A DNA stretch of 64,000 nucleotides from assembly GCA_949317995.1 (NCBI GenBank), contig OX439044.1:46642166-46706165 (forward strand), read 5' to 3'. Shown in pieces: positions 32,596 through 44,551 of the stretch. The DNA comes from Acholoe squamosa (Eukaryota; Annelida; Polychaeta; Phyllodocida; Polynoidae). Within the stretch, counting starts at the first letter, position 1; every line of letters begins with the position of its first letter. Both the position numbers and the translations under genes were made by a program. The notes below the pieces were generated by a model. It had not been told where the DNA came from. It worked only from the letters and a program-made list of their open reading frames with translations, and did not search any database.

Positions 32596-33299
32596 TGTGG
32601 GGCCTTTATCCTACAAATTGCCGTTATCCCTCAAAGAAGTATTATTTTGTAGGATAAAAGCCAACATGGGCCTTTATCCCTCAAAATTGGTGTTAAAGCA
32701 CAAAATCCTTTATCTCTAAATCCTTTATCCCTCAAAATCCTCTATCCTACAAAATCATCTACTCCTCAGGTTCTTTACACATAATGCATATCAAATACCC
32801 TGACTATGAAACATCCTAGGGTTCATAGGTATAACATGCAAATGTTAGCATATAAAAGTGTATGACCCTGCAAATAAACTCTTTAGACAAGGGTAAAAAT
32901 AGGGTAAGCCAGTAACTGAAAATTGATCATTTATCCTCGTATTTGATGACCTGACTGACATCTACATTAGGAAAGGAAAATGGTTGGTATCATAAATTAC
33001 ACTCAATATTGGGGGTCTTGCATTTAGCCTCTTGGGGTCTTCAACTCTCTCATAAGGATGCAAGTATTGTATGAAGTACTTTACTAAATACCAGTTAATA
33101 AAGGCCCTATTCTGTGAAGAATCATTAAGATGCTTAGATGATATTCTTTATACATACTTGAGGGATAAAGAAATATGAGGGATAAAGGGGTTTGTGCTTT
33201 AACGCCAATTTTGTAGGATAAAGGCCCATGTTGGCCTTTATCCTACAAAAGGATGCTATTTTGAGGGATAAAGGCAATTTGTAGGATAAAGGCCCCACA
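32596..33299. mobile_element. 704-bp foldback-type element with long repeat-built TIRs
   Basis: Left arm 32596-32745 and right arm about 33165-33299 are complementary over roughly 130-150 bases: TGTGGGGCCTTTATCC, CTACAAATTGCC, then TTTTGTAGGATAAA-GCC, AACATGGGCCTTTATCC, AAAATTGG-GTTAAAGCAC. The arms are themselves made of repeated TTTATCC(C/T)(T/A)CAAA words in both orientations. GGCCT flanks both sides (32591-32595 and 33300-33304), a likely 5-bp target duplication. The 33-kb-side interior (about 32750-33160) has no coding capacity. Confidence 0.85.
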
Positions 33300-33614
33300 G
33301 GCCTCTTTCCTTACATTAGCTTTCAATCACTGCCCATAAGCCGCCTATTTGTGATATTTTAGATAGACTTATAGGCATCCACGTGAACCAGGGGAAGGAG
33401 GAAAGACGTATTATACTTTGTACTGATTTATCTCACGATTTGGGCCTGGACAGTGCCTTTTTGGTCATAACCCCAGTTCCTTATACAGTCATAACGCACT
33501 CTCAGACCTTTTGTTCGTCTTCAAGAAGCTGCTGGTTTGAACCTGGACATGTTAATAAATTGGAGAAGTATATAAAGTCAACCTTGCCATACATTTCCAG
33601 TTAAAACCATTCAG

Positions 33615-33685
33615 GGTTCAACAGGGAATCGATCCCCAGCCGCTGTGGAGACGAGCTCGCTGTCCACTATACCAAGCCGACCGGT
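33615..33685 (-). pseudogene. tRNA-like sequence
   Basis: Minus strand carries A box TGGTATAGTGGACAGCG (complement of 33658-33674) and B box GGGATCGATTCCC (complement of 33624-33636). Stems fold poorly, so it is a tRNA-derived repeat or pseudogene. Confidence 0.5.
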
Positions 33686-33830
33686 GGTAGATACCAATAC
33701 CCATGGAGGATATGAAAAAGTTGTCTGACATACCTGATGTTTACAGACCTCGTTAGCATAGAATCCAATGGAGCCTGGTGGAGTTATTAACAGAGAAACA
33801 TCCTTAGATATCCTAGATGAACATGCCATG

Positions 33831-34061
33831 CCTAATTTCGCCATTTTGTTCGAAATAAACAAGATTCCATTGATTTTCCATAGCGATACGAGTCGAGACC
33901 CGCCCCATCCGGCCATTCCTTGTTCGATGCGTGGTTGACCTAGTTCTTACATCCGGGCACCTCCCTGCTTCGTAAACAAGGCACAATGGCCGTGTACAGG
34001 GCCGTGTGTGTTGGATCGCTATGTAAAAATCATTGGATTCTCATTTATTTCGAAGAAAATG
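33831..34061. repeat. Inverted repeat, ~46-bp arms with ~120-bp spacer
   Basis: Left arm about 33840-33885 and right arm about 34015-34060 are complementary: CATTTT-TTCGAAATAAA then GA-TCCA-TGATTTT and ATAGCGAT. Mismatches are mostly single bases. The GC-richer spacer contains CATCCGG and TACATCCGGGCACC. The overlapping frames on both strands (33611-33916 minus, 34008-34325 plus) read into the same arms and so share residues; I do not regard either as a gene. Confidence 0.7.
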
Positions 34062-37000
34062 GAGACAAAATGTAGGCGAACACCAACTAGAGATTGTATA
34101 GTTGGCGGTGCTAGAGGAACAGGACTTGACATGCTTGGATTATACCCGAAAAATGTGTGTAAAGGTGGAGGTATGTCCGGCACTTCCATCGACAACATGG
34201 CGAGGATTATTTCTATTGCTCGGCTGAACAAAATGTCTTCTCCTGGATTAATTCTGGGGTTACAAGGTAAGAAATTAATACAAAATGGAGACAAATATGA
34301 GATAAACGCCTTAATCAAGTTATGATAGAGCACTTGTGGGTCTATGGTTCAATATTCCACGACCGCGAAGCAATGGTGGACCTGCCACCATTGCCTCTCT
34401 TGAATGACTTTCTAGGTAGCCCTTCACACTTGCTCAAATATTGCTGGATTTGGTTCGTGTGTTACATTTACCCCTCTCAAACATTTCACATACATTTCCA
34501 CTGGGTAAACTGGGTGAAACACACAGACACTGCATCCACACGCTTGGTCATCGTTTCTCTCTATTCCTGTCCACTTCTGTATGGCAGTACAGCTTCCCTA
34601 AATCCAGTTTAACAAGAGGAACTCTACCGAAAGGGCTGTTTTTTTTCGGGCTATTGATTTAGGCCGCACCAGCATTCACCTTTCAGACAGCTTTAACAAC
34701 GCTTCCAATCAAACAATGGGGATGTTTTTCTTTCTCCTTGACTCACTGAACTAGCCACAATAAACCCATTGAGAATTCCAGAATGTTTTGTTGTTGTTTT
34801 TCTTGAGGGGAGGGGCGTATAAAAACTGAGTCCTATCGTTATGCTTCCTGAAACTAAAGCAGTGGTATCGAGCTGGGTTGGTAAAGAAACTCCAGAATAC
34901 TTGCAACTATAATATACCGTTCCCAAGGTCGAAAACTATGCTCCAACAGGAGATTATAGACAAGAAATAAAATTGAGAAAAGGCTATCTCACATTGTTCT
35001 TACGTCTTTCTGTGAAGTATTGAATCATCGTCATTACACAAAGGCTTCTTTTTTTTTTTAAAAAAATAATTATTATATTAGTTTTGCTTAGTAACTGTAT
35101 TATATTATGAAGCTGTGGTTCACGTCCATGACAATATAAGAGAAAATAGCATTATCATTTTCAATTAAATTCCATTTTGCCATTAGAAATACTGAACACT
35201 AAATGCCATATACTATAAGATTTCATTCGTTGGTTTCCAGACCATTTTCCATGGATCAGGAGTCTATGGGTCAAGGCATGCTGGTCCCTTTACGGCTCTA
35301 CCTTCTGATGGTGTGAATAATGACCTTTCCCTGTTGTGTTGCTCTTTGTCCCTGGACCATACGACATTCAGGCCCTTGGGGACATGTTTCGTGATAAAAC
35401 AGACACAAGTTCAATCCTAGCCTCATACCTTAAGCAGGGCTGGGTATTAGCCTCCATCCCTCTCTAGCATTTCAAAGCACACATATATAGCCAGCATAAA
35501 TTATTTCAGAATAGTGGCAAATTGCCATTATTTTGAAATAAAAGATCTAAGGACCTAAAGCTTGAGTAGAATTCATGAACCCAGGCTTACGGAAATTAGT
35601 AAAGCGGAATCCACTTGCCTCTTAAGGACATTATAGTAAGTGGGAATAGGGATATGGCAGGTTACTGGTTAAGTACCAAATTTCAGCTTCATATCGTCTG
35701 CCTGAGAGGTAGGGGATTACTTATCTTACCTTTGTCTATACGTAATCCAACATGGCTCGGACAAAGGCAAGTTGGGTATGTATAGGAGGTGTAAGTTGCT
35801 AAGAACCCAAACTATCATGGTTTACAAGAACCTCACGAATTAGATTAAAAAAATACCATGATGTCCCTCAGACCCTTAAATAAGGGCAATCACACAGAAA
35901 GAAGAATGGACCGAAAGGAGGACCTCTTATGAATCAGACTGACTTTTAACCTGATTTCCACACCGTAGTATTGTTTCACGGTTATGCAACATCGACAATA
36001 TGAATTGATAACAAGTTCTTTACTTACACGTCGTCTCTACAAATCTATGTTTTTTCTTCAGATTTCAGGCGAGAAATATATTTACCTGTAAAAGAAAGAG
36101 AGGCGCAATACTGAATTATAAAATTAGAAATAACATGGAAGGTATAAAAGATTCAAGGCAAAATGTATTGGAAATAGCTACCTCCCTAGCCCATCATGAT
36201 AGGAACCGGAGTATAGCCAACTTATGCTATTACTAAATTCAATATTGGTCATAATATAATACCCCTACCTCATCCTCTATGTCTTCTTATGGCAAATAAT
36301 GTATTGTCCTATATAATTGAACTAGACTCCATCAAAGTAATATCAGTGCATCCATATCTGAGATGTCTGAACAGCTCATGTATCCAATAATGTAGATGAC
36401 GGGAAGTCTGTAAACTGTTTTTGCCAGGTATTACCAGTGACTGGAAAATCGTCATGTAAAATAACGAATGGAATAAATATACACAGTCCATCTATGGGTT
36501 ATACTTTTAGTAAATGAAAAATTTCGTTCCAAAAGCGCAATAAACGCCATTTTGAAAAAAAGAGGCAAATATTTCATATTAGAAATAGTGAAATGTATTA
36601 AGAAAACCATTTTATTTGAGAAGTTACCGTATATTTTTGGGCTGTCCAGATTCTGTTTAGTAAAGATTTCATCTTGATAGCGCTGAAATTCACTCCAGGG
36701 GGGCACTATCAAAATGGGTATATGCTGAAAATCTGGGACGGATTTGTTGCGTTTTGGAACCAAACTCTTCAAATGCAAACACAATAGAACTTTGATTGGT
36801 CTACCCATGACGGCACACCGCTCCTACATCACATCTCTATTACCATCACCAAAAGTCATCTCACTGTTGTACACATTAACATACATCATTAAGCTGCCAA
36901 TATAATTTCCATGATAATAGACCCCTTGTGAATGACCCTCTTCCTCTCCCCAACCAGCATCAACCATTTCCTGTGAAGTACTTTCACATTCCCTTTCCCT

Positions 37001-37465
37001 TATCAATATGCACACCCCATTCAATACTACACACTCTGCCTACCCCATTGCATATTTTGGGATGAACAGTCAACTGCTACCTCAATTACATGGAGGTTTG
37101 TATGCTCATAAGAAGAATTGCCTTCAGCATGCCCTGCCAGGTGCTAATACTGCTAACCACGATGGATGGTGTTGGTGTGATAGCTATATAGGATGGATGG
37201 GTTATGTTACACATGATGCCACCACAGTCCTTTGTCCGTCAAATAGCTTCTACGCTACCTCTGCTAGAGGCTCTCCCCTGCCATGCCATACTCATGCTGA
37301 GCCTGCTTCAATGCCACACATTGGGAAAAAGGGATCAGCATGCGTATGGCACAAGGCTCAGGCATGGTGCCATACTCAGTCTGAATCTAACTGAATACTC
37401 CAGCAAAGCAGGGGTCTAGCCCCTACACTGATGTCTGAGATTATATCATATCCTAGCACCAACCA
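34062..37465. other. Gene-free stretch
   Basis: No coding region supported. 35225-35395 is a diverged dispersed repeat (family R2). Short homopolymer runs occur near 35050-35066. Confidence 0.45.
35225..35395. repeat. Dispersed repeat family R2, copy 1
   Basis: Matches 42615-42775: GGTCA-GG-ATG-TG-TCC, AATAATGACCTTT-CCTGTT, TTGTC---GCACCAGACGACATTCAGGCCC versus CTGGACCATACGACATTCAGGCCC, then GGGA-ATGTTTC. Class unknown. Confidence 0.6.
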
Positions 37466-37540
37466 CACCATGTGCCTCATTAGCTCAGTTGATATTGCAC
37501 TGAACTCTGCATCTGAAGGTGGTAAGTTCAAGCCCCATTG
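37466..37540 (+). pseudogene. tRNA-like sequence 1 of the 37.4-38.6 kb cluster
   Basis: A box region TTAGCTCAGTTGATATTG and B box AGTTCAAGCCCC are spaced as in a tRNA. An anticodon-arm-like CTGAACTCTGCATCTGAAGG lies between. Stem pairing is incomplete and the identity is unclear. Confidence 0.5.
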
Positions 37541-37932
37541 AGAATTTTTGTAAAGTCAATCTCTGTAAGTCAATCTTATTGCTACAAGGTGAGCATGAAT
37601 ATGCATTCATAATGGGTTTGTAAGAAAATTGTTCCCTATTAAGCCCCCCCTCCCTCACCCGTTCTTGCACATACTCAATATCCTTTCTATTATCCTCTAG
37701 TCCTTGTAACCATGATATCTAAGAATATAATCTTATCTATATAGGAATATAATAGGAATTAATCACTAAAACATTTAGAGTATGATCATATCTTTGCAGT
37801 AAATGTAAAAGTGACACATGGTCCCAGGCATATTTCTAATGTTTTGGGGCTTGGAAAAAAGTAGAATACCAGCTTTCAACACACAGAGGGAGCAGATCAT
37901 ATGAGATTTCGAGTGGAGATCTTTCAGCACAG

Positions 37933-38003
37933 TCAAGATGGTGTAGTGGTAACATGTTTACCTTCATATGAGAAGGTCCTGAGTTCAATTCCAGCCTATG
38001 GAT
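37933..38003 (+). pseudogene. tRNA-like sequence 2 of the cluster
   Basis: A box TGGTGTAGTGGTAACATG and B box GAGTTCAATTCC, with an ACCTT...AAGGT anticodon-stem-like pair around CATATGAG. Acceptor ends do not pair convincingly. Confidence 0.5.
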
Positions 38004-38206
38004 GCTCTTCAAAAGCTGCAAGTTTTCAACCCAAAATATTTGTTATGCAAACAATTTATTTTCTTGCTATTTTCTGACTTGGCAGATGTTGAAGATTCTG
38101 TCAGTTTTCAAGCAAGCATCTATTTCAATTAGTTACAAAGTTAGGTCTTAGAAAAATAAGCTGCAATAGATGAGATGTTTCCTATTAAACTGAAAAAATG
38201 AAAAAA

Positions 38207-38285
38207 GTTTCTCAGCACCACCGAGACTTGAACCTGAGACCCCTCACATGCAAAGCGAGAATCCTACCGCTGTGCCACCTCTACA
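38207..38285 (-). pseudogene. tRNA-Ala(UGC)-like sequence, 3 of the cluster
   Basis: Minus strand: A box TGGCACAGCGGTAGGA, anticodon arm CTCGC-TTTGCAT-GTGAG with a fully paired stem and anticodon TGC, and B box GGTTCAAGTCTC. The T stem has one mismatch and the acceptor stem is poor, so probably not functional. It is the best-preserved tRNA fold in the window. Confidence 0.55.
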
Positions 38286-38496
38286 ACTGGTGAGCAAAGT
38301 TGCAATAGGCATATAAGTAGGACTGTGCCATACTTACTGAGGACATTGGGGACATTTGTCCTTACTATGGGCATTTTTCCTTACTATGGTCACTCCAGTC
38401 TGTGTTTCCTATTAGTCTACTGGGCCTCATATGACCAATGACATCTCACTGTAGTAGGTCTATTGTTAAAATATCATATTGATAGTGCTTGTTTCA

Positions 38497-38570
38497 ACAC
38501 CTGCCCCGCTAGCACAGATAGGAGCACAAAGGAGTCACAATAAGGAGGTACCCGGTTCAAATCCCATCAA
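38497..38570 (+). pseudogene. tRNA-like sequence 4 of the cluster
   Basis: A good B box CGGTTCAAATCCC follows a weaker A box-like GCTAGCACAGATAGGA. The anticodon arm is not clear. Confidence 0.4.
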
Positions 38571-38574
38571 GGAG

Positions 38575-39654
38575 CAAAAAGGACACTGCAACCAGGAATG
38601 CACAAAATATTCATCTATTAATTCGACTGCCTTAGGCAGAGATGTAATTCAGGTACTGGGAAAATCCCTGAAAAGCTGTTATCGCGACACTGGGTATAAG
38701 CAGAATGTTCAGGGCAGACTCTGTCCAGCACAGCATTATGGCACCCCCTGGTGTTAAAAAAGTGTATTACATTGACTGATGATTTTAGACCAATCAAAGC
38801 ACAGCATTCCCTTCATTTCTCCCTGGGAGGTTCTGTCCCTGAGATTCCCTGCCTAGAGTCTCCCCTGGACCAGTGAGTTCCTCTGCTTACACCAGGGGGG
38901 GGGGCTTAGTGGAGTCTCTAGTTGAATTAGACAACTGAGGACTGGGTCTTTGTGAAGAAAAGGATTAGGGAAAGAAGGCTGTGAATAAATTTTGTCCCTG
39001 AAGACCCAGGATATATATCCCTATTCAGACTACATTTTAAATATTTTTGAATTCCCTATTTTCAGGGAAATCCCTGGCAACTTACATCTCTGCTTAGGAA
39101 GTTGAATGTTCGACCATCTGAAATCCTTGTGTGTATGAAATAATGGGTTTTTGTCATACGGTGACCTTAATTTCTATATTTCTTTATAGTGTTTAATAAA
39201 CCAGTTATGTGTTGGGCTTAATACACCCTACAGCTTAGTAATTCAATAAGGGCTACAAATGCAGGGCTACATAACCATTACAATTTAGACTGTCTGTAAG
39301 CCCTACAATGCAGTGCTGATTAGTAACTCATTAAGTGTTGGAGCCTGTTCAGGTAGGATCCAGCATTGCCTGACCCTCTTCATAGAGATACTTAGGCAAT
39401 GTCCTATTCTCTTCTATTATGTTACTCCAGGTGACCCTGAGCCTGTCTCTAAAGAGACTCCTGCACTGTGAGAGTAGGGCAGTAGAGAGGGTACAGCTAG
39501 GCCATAAACAATCTAGAGTAGAGTGTCAGGTATTGCTGGAGTATGCCTAAACCCTAGGCTCACCCTGAGTATCAAAATATACTCATTTTGGCGACATTTG
39601 CCTGAGGCTAACATCAGGCTCACGGTGAGTATCAATATTTTCTCTGTGCTGATA
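38575..39654. other. Gene-free stretch
   Basis: Nothing supported. Near 39540-39640, AGGCTCAC(C/G)(C/G)TGAGTATCAA occurs twice as a short local duplication. Confidence 0.4.
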
Positions 39655-39814
39655 CAGTCATGTCTCTATAAACCGGCCACCTCTGAATCGTCTGGTTATC
39701 TGAATCATGATTACAATAGAACTCAATGGCTATAATCAAATCTGTTTGATAGTATAGGTGGCTGGTAAGTGAATCAACTGACCCATTGAAGACCGGTTTA
39801 TAGAGACATGACTG
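39655..39814. mobile_element. 160-bp pogo/Tigger-type MITE
   Basis: Termini CAGTCATGTCTCTATAAACC and the exact complement form a perfect TIR of about 22-24 bases. TA flanks both ends (39653-39654 and 39815-39816). CAGT... termini with TA duplication, and a TIR reading like a 'TATAAACCGG' sequence, are typical of pogo/Tigger derivatives of the Tc1/mariner group. No transposase. Confidence 0.85.
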
Positions 39815-40837
39815 TACAAACAGTGTCTATAAGGGGGCTTCCATAAAGTATGGGTACACGCATTTTGTCCCAGAAAATTGACCCCCCCCAACCCATCTTG
39901 CATTATGTATGTATTAGGGAGACTAAATAGGGCCTTGGTAAATTGTCCCTTGCAAACAAATTTTCTTTCTGACCCCGGCCAACCTAAAAGTTAAAAGTGA
40001 CTGTGGACCCCTACTCAAACTTGCAGACGTTTACTGTTGACAACTTCTGCACCCATGTTGGAGTCTTGTACCTTCTAAAATACATGTAGTTGTCAAGATG
40101 AAGAGTCTGTGGTAGGGCTGACAAGTCAAATTTGATGAGTCTTAACTCCTTTATTTATGCTGGTCACTTATAGGACCCTAGCGACTGTAAATGTTTTGTG
40201 TGCACTAAGACCTTACAACACAAAGAAATATCAATTAAACTATGATAATTTATGTTGTAAATGTATTCTTTAATCTGCACAGATGGCGATTTTCACCAGA
40301 CTTGGCTGCATACTAATTTAAACCTATCGCACACACAAAATTTACTCAAATCATAAACTTCTGCATTCTTCATTTCACGGTCACATATGCTTTGATTCGG
40401 CGAAAATTGTGATACTTCATTTTGGTCAAGGCTCAGGGGGGAGTTACATTAGATCAACCTAAATGCAATTACCTCTTCAGGCAAATGTATGTGCTCTTTA
40501 GTTTCACAGATTAAAATGCACATGTGTTCCATCATATGGTTACTCCAATTCAATTAATAAGCCTATAAATTCATTGTCCCATATCATTATTCTGTAATGA
40601 TTATTATTGCCAAGAGGTTTAGGTTTGTTTTGTATCATTGGTCGCACGTACATGGATGTGAATAGCTGGACTGACCTGATTCCACTTTGGGTTCACCTAT
40701 GGGGCTATATCCCCAAGAGGAGCAGTTCCTCCCCATACCCCAACATATGAGAAGGGTTTGAATAAGGGTGGGGGTGGAGGGTATGGGGATTGGGCCGAAT
40801 CTGGTCATGAATATTTCAAGGCACTGACCATGATAAA

Positions 40838-41290
40838 GTGAGTGCCTGGGTGAGATGGCCCCCCTGCCGCAGGTACACTTATCCCCATATGAGGAAGAAT
40901 TCCCCTCAATTGTTGCTTGGTTTGATAAGCAATGGAGAAGGGTGCTTATCTGATGGTGTTGTAGAAGTATTAGGTCCCATTATCGAAGCATATGGCGGCT
41001 GTTCAAGGGTGTATTACGACTATTTTATATTCTATATAACTCCATGGCATCCTTCAGCCTCTACACAAGATGAAAGGGTAACCTTTATAAAACCCGTATG
41101 TGTCTACAACAGAGGATGTGCATACAGAGAGGCAAACACGTTTGAAAGGATATCTGGACATGTCACATGGTTGTCCATATTGGGAATGCTGGGCTTTGAG
41201 GAATGCACTGTTCAAATGTCATGGTGTCCTAGACAGGGGGCACCCTCCTTTCTACAGGTAGTTATTAAAGAGGTTATTTGCCTCTTGTAA
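40838..41290 (+). CDS. Unassigned 150-codon open frame
   Basis: The longest frame outside recognisable mobile elements and simple repeats. Cys-rich and Trp-rich in places (CSRVYYDYFIFY, VQMSWCPRQG), with no domain, signal peptide or repeat I can name. No flanking splice or promoter evidence. May be a chance opening. Confidence 0.12.
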   Translation: MSAWVRWPPCRRYTYPHMRKNSPQLLLGLISNGEGCLSDGVVEVLGPIIEAYGGCSRVYYDYFIFYITPWHPSASTQDERVTFIKPVCVYNRGCAYREANTFERISGHVTWLSILGMLGFEECTVQMSWCPRQGAPSFLQVVIKEVICLL

Positions 41291-41669
41291 ATCCCAAAAT
41301 AAGGACACAAATGAGTAGCATAAGTAATGCTTTTCAAAACCCTCGCCAATGTAATAATACCCATTGCAAATACTGTACAATTGAGTGATAAGACAAGATC
41401 TCTGGAGTGAAAACGAGTAACATCTCGGCTGGATATTGCTCTTTGAAAATGGCAATCAAAGTATAAAATGTATGGCAACACTGCTATCGATGAAGTGAAA
41501 GAGGAAAGACAGTTGTAGCCAAGCTGGCTCACCTGACAGAAAATTGTGTGAATACTACTCCTATGAGTATCCATCACCCTAGGAGGCCGCAGGGGAGGAC
41601 ATCCAGTGAGGGCCTCAGTTAGGAGTGCATGATGGGTTGGGTGAGAAAAGAAAGTCGATGGAGTGAGAA

Positions 41670-41800
41670 GGAGTTGCTGGGGGCTTAAGTTATATACTGG
41701 CCATTACCCCTCGGGTGTAGTGGTGCCCTATCCGGGCAAATGACAACCTGAATACGATCAGAGGCATGGGGGAAATGTCAATGACCTTTACCAACGCTTT
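41670..41800. repeat. Dispersed repeat family R1, copy 1
   Basis: Resembles 55770-55925 and 62945-63105: GGGGCTTAAG-TA, ACTGGCC-TTACCCCTC-GG, then GACCTGAAT-TGATCAGA versus CCTGAAT-CGATCAGAG, and a downstream AATG-C--T--CCA block. Diverged; class unknown. Confidence 0.5.
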
Positions 41801-42614
41801 TTAACATAGGCCCATCTTGTTATTTTTCTATTTCCTATCTGCTCCTTTGTGCCTGTCTTGTCCCTTTGCCGTGGGTGAGAAACGGAAGCTGAGATCCCCA
41901 ATTCAATACAGCACCATATATGTAGCAGGAACAATTTTACCGATTAATTCCTTTAAAGTGGTATTGGGAGGGATGAAAGGTAAAAAACATCAAAACAATG
42001 ACTAGGGCTTAGACTACAGTGAGCGGGTGTTCAGTGTCTGGCTGTCTGTCGGCAGTCTGACAGATATAGAGATTTTGATTTCTATATCTGCCCATAAAAA
42101 GGATGCCCGTGGCTGAGAGTAGGGCGGAATTCCTTTTTCATTTCTCATTTTAATTGGAGCCAAAATGTAACCCAACTCAAACTGTTCTGATAACTGTAAT
42201 AGATTCACCCTCTGTAATACCTAATACAAATTTGCTTACCCAGTAAGAGATTCAGGACACACGAATACAGTTCACATATATTATAATGTTCTCACATTGC
42301 CCTTGCAGTTTCTTTATAACATGGATTTGGAAACTTGGTTACTCTGACAAAAGACTTTTTTTTCTGTTGGTTTCAGTTATATGATTCGTTATATTCCGAA
42401 CAGGCCTAACACAAAATAAGCTAAAACTGATGCCAATAAGAATATCCTGAATACAATTAACGGCCACTGTGAGGCCATGAGAGTAATTGCAATTATTTGT
42501 AATTCATTAGCTGGCAGCATTTAATCCTTTTGGGATATTAACTCACTTTACCATCAGGAATACTCACACTGATTTCCATTAGCAGATAGAGACCTAAGAC
42601 ACTATGTATTGCTA

Positions 42615-42775
42615 AATGACATGGGTCAGGAGTTTAAGTGATGAGGCATGGTGCTCCTTTTAAGCCTCTATTCCCTTGCGGAAAAAATAATGACCTTTTC
42701 CTGTTATGCCGTGGTTTGTCTTGGCACCAGACGACATTCAGGCCCCAAGGGAGATGTTTCCCGCCAAAATGAGCC
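42615..42775. repeat. Dispersed repeat family R2, copy 2
   Basis: Second copy of the repeat at 35225-35395, same orientation. Confidence 0.6.
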
Positions 42776-43619
42776 CTGGGCTAAAGCCCGGCCTCAGTCG
42801 GGCCCAACCACACCCTTTCTGCCAAACCCCTTACATGTAACGTCCTCTCCTCCTACCCTCCATGCTGATAGCCTACCTGATTGAAAGACCTGTATGGTCA
42901 GAAGGCACCCTAAACCCATTTTATCTGAGAAGGAAATCCCCTGCATCGTGGAAGGCTTGCGCCTGCATGGATCTTTCCCCTGGTACTAAATTAAGTTATA
43001 GACAAATAGTAGGAATATTATCCACTGAGAGCAAAAGGCAGCACCTCGGTTATAGATGTGAAGCCCGACTTATGGCTGATACGATAAAGTGAGTTCCCCA
43101 TTGTGTAACAAGGCATCAGCCTTTCGTTCATGGCCCCATCGACTGTACCTTCGGGTGCTACGAACTGGGGTGCTAGGGAAAGTGTATTCTTATATAATAG
43201 CTAGAAGACACTGATGGAATCAAGAAGTAAAATGAAGAAAAATTATACCTCAAGGCAGACTATTTGTATTAAAAATTTGGTATGAACGGTATAGGCCTAT
43301 GTATTTTTTTTTCTACTTTGCAGTGAAATGGGGGAGGAGAATCCAACTGTCAAATGCTTTTTTTTCAACAGTAAAGGAGAATCTTAGGTTAGGCAAGTTA
43401 ATCGATTCCATTAGCCAGACTGAACTTCCCGCATTGAAACCTAGAAGAAAGCGATGGCCAAAGGGTTTTCGAAAAGTCTGAATGTGCTTTACCATTGGGA
43501 CCAAAAGCTTTTGAGGCTAAGTTTGTCTACCTTTTGCTTATCAGTCGTTCATATCATATCAGATAATTTATTAAAAGTCTTTGTTACCTCCATGATCTAT
43601 ACGGACTTAGCAGGATTAA

Positions 43620-43695
43620 TTATTAGCCAATGAAATAATCCCAACTATTCACTGCAGCCCTCTCGGGGGCCAACTGGTACCCATCTGATAGGTCT
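43620..43695. repeat. Block shared with the insert in the Ngaro-like RT
   Basis: Shares ATTATTAGCCAATGA, ATTCACTGCAG, CTGGTACCCATCTGAT and TTATCAGT with 15390-15490. It lies about 120 bases left of the DIRS element. Confidence 0.5.
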
Positions 43696-43811
43696 TATCA
43701 GTAGAACTCGCTGATAACAAGGTCCAGCAATGGCTGCGCCTATGGGACAACCTGCTACCTCGGAATACATTATACACTACACACAGAAAATTTATTTTGA
43801 AGGCTGTTTTC

Positions 43812-43942
43812 TTTTGGAATTTTGGGAAACTTACCGTAGGGTACCGGAGGGAAGTTGAAGTAAAACTTCTTATTTTACCGAGGGAATACGGGGTATTGGA
43901 GGAACAGATGAGATACGACCGAAGCTGGTCACGTGACGACAG
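43812..43942 (-). repeat. Right inverted terminal repeat of the DIRS element
   Basis: Outer part (43812-43908) is repeated in inverted form at 44168-44256. The inner part (ATGAGATACGACCGAAGC, TGGTCACGTGACGAC) is repeated in inverted form in the left ITR at 49539-49572. Confidence 0.88.
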
Positions 43943-44019
43943 ACTTGAAAACCTAAAATCTTATGAGTAGAAAAACACACACAAGTTTCTGGAAACAACC
44001 AGATTAGACCTTTCAATTT

Positions 44020-44135
<116 letters not shown>

Positions 44136-44167
44136 CTCGAAAGAATACGGGTAGGGTGGGAAGGGCA

Positions 44168-44310
44168 TCTGTTCCTCCAATACCCCGTATTCCCTCGGTA
44201 AAATAAGAAGTTTTACTTCAACTTCCCTCCGGTACCCTACGGTAAGTTTCCCAAAATTCCAAAATTTTACCTCGGGAATACTTCGGGTATTTCCGTAACC
44301 GGTGAGATGT
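44168..44310 (-). repeat. Internal complementary region of the DIRS element
   Basis: 44168-44259 is the complement of the outer right ITR, and 44260-44310 is the complement of the outer left ITR (CTCGGGAATACTTCGGGTAT, TTCCGTAACCG). The two parts meet at CCAAAATTTTACC. In DIRS models this region templates joining of the ends to make a circular DNA for recombinase-mediated insertion. Confidence 0.88.
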
Positions 44311-44551
44311 TGAAAGCCAATGTGTTTTTCTAGTCATAAAGATTTTTGGCTATTATCAATAATTCTCAATTATTATCAATTTAATAATTGACCAAGACCA
44401 AAACAGAATCAATTCAACACCTTTAATTTTCTGACCTTTATCATAACCAACTTGGTTAAAGCACAATACACTAGTAATCTGGAGTAGTCAAATAACCAAC
44501 CAATGCAATTCATACACCAGATAACCCATACATTTGAACGTTCAAGAAAAA

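Larger units (their letters stand above)
39817..43811. other. Gene-poor stretch with dispersed repeats
   Basis: Holds a diverged R1 repeat (41670-41800), an R2 copy (42615-42775) and a block related to the insert in the Ngaro-like RT (43620-43695). Apart from the unassigned frame at 40838-41290, nothing looks coding. Confidence 0.45.

Noticed and set aside
37008..37419. Frames of 128 and 71 codons
   Set aside because: Overlap each other in different frames, with random-like composition and no domain.
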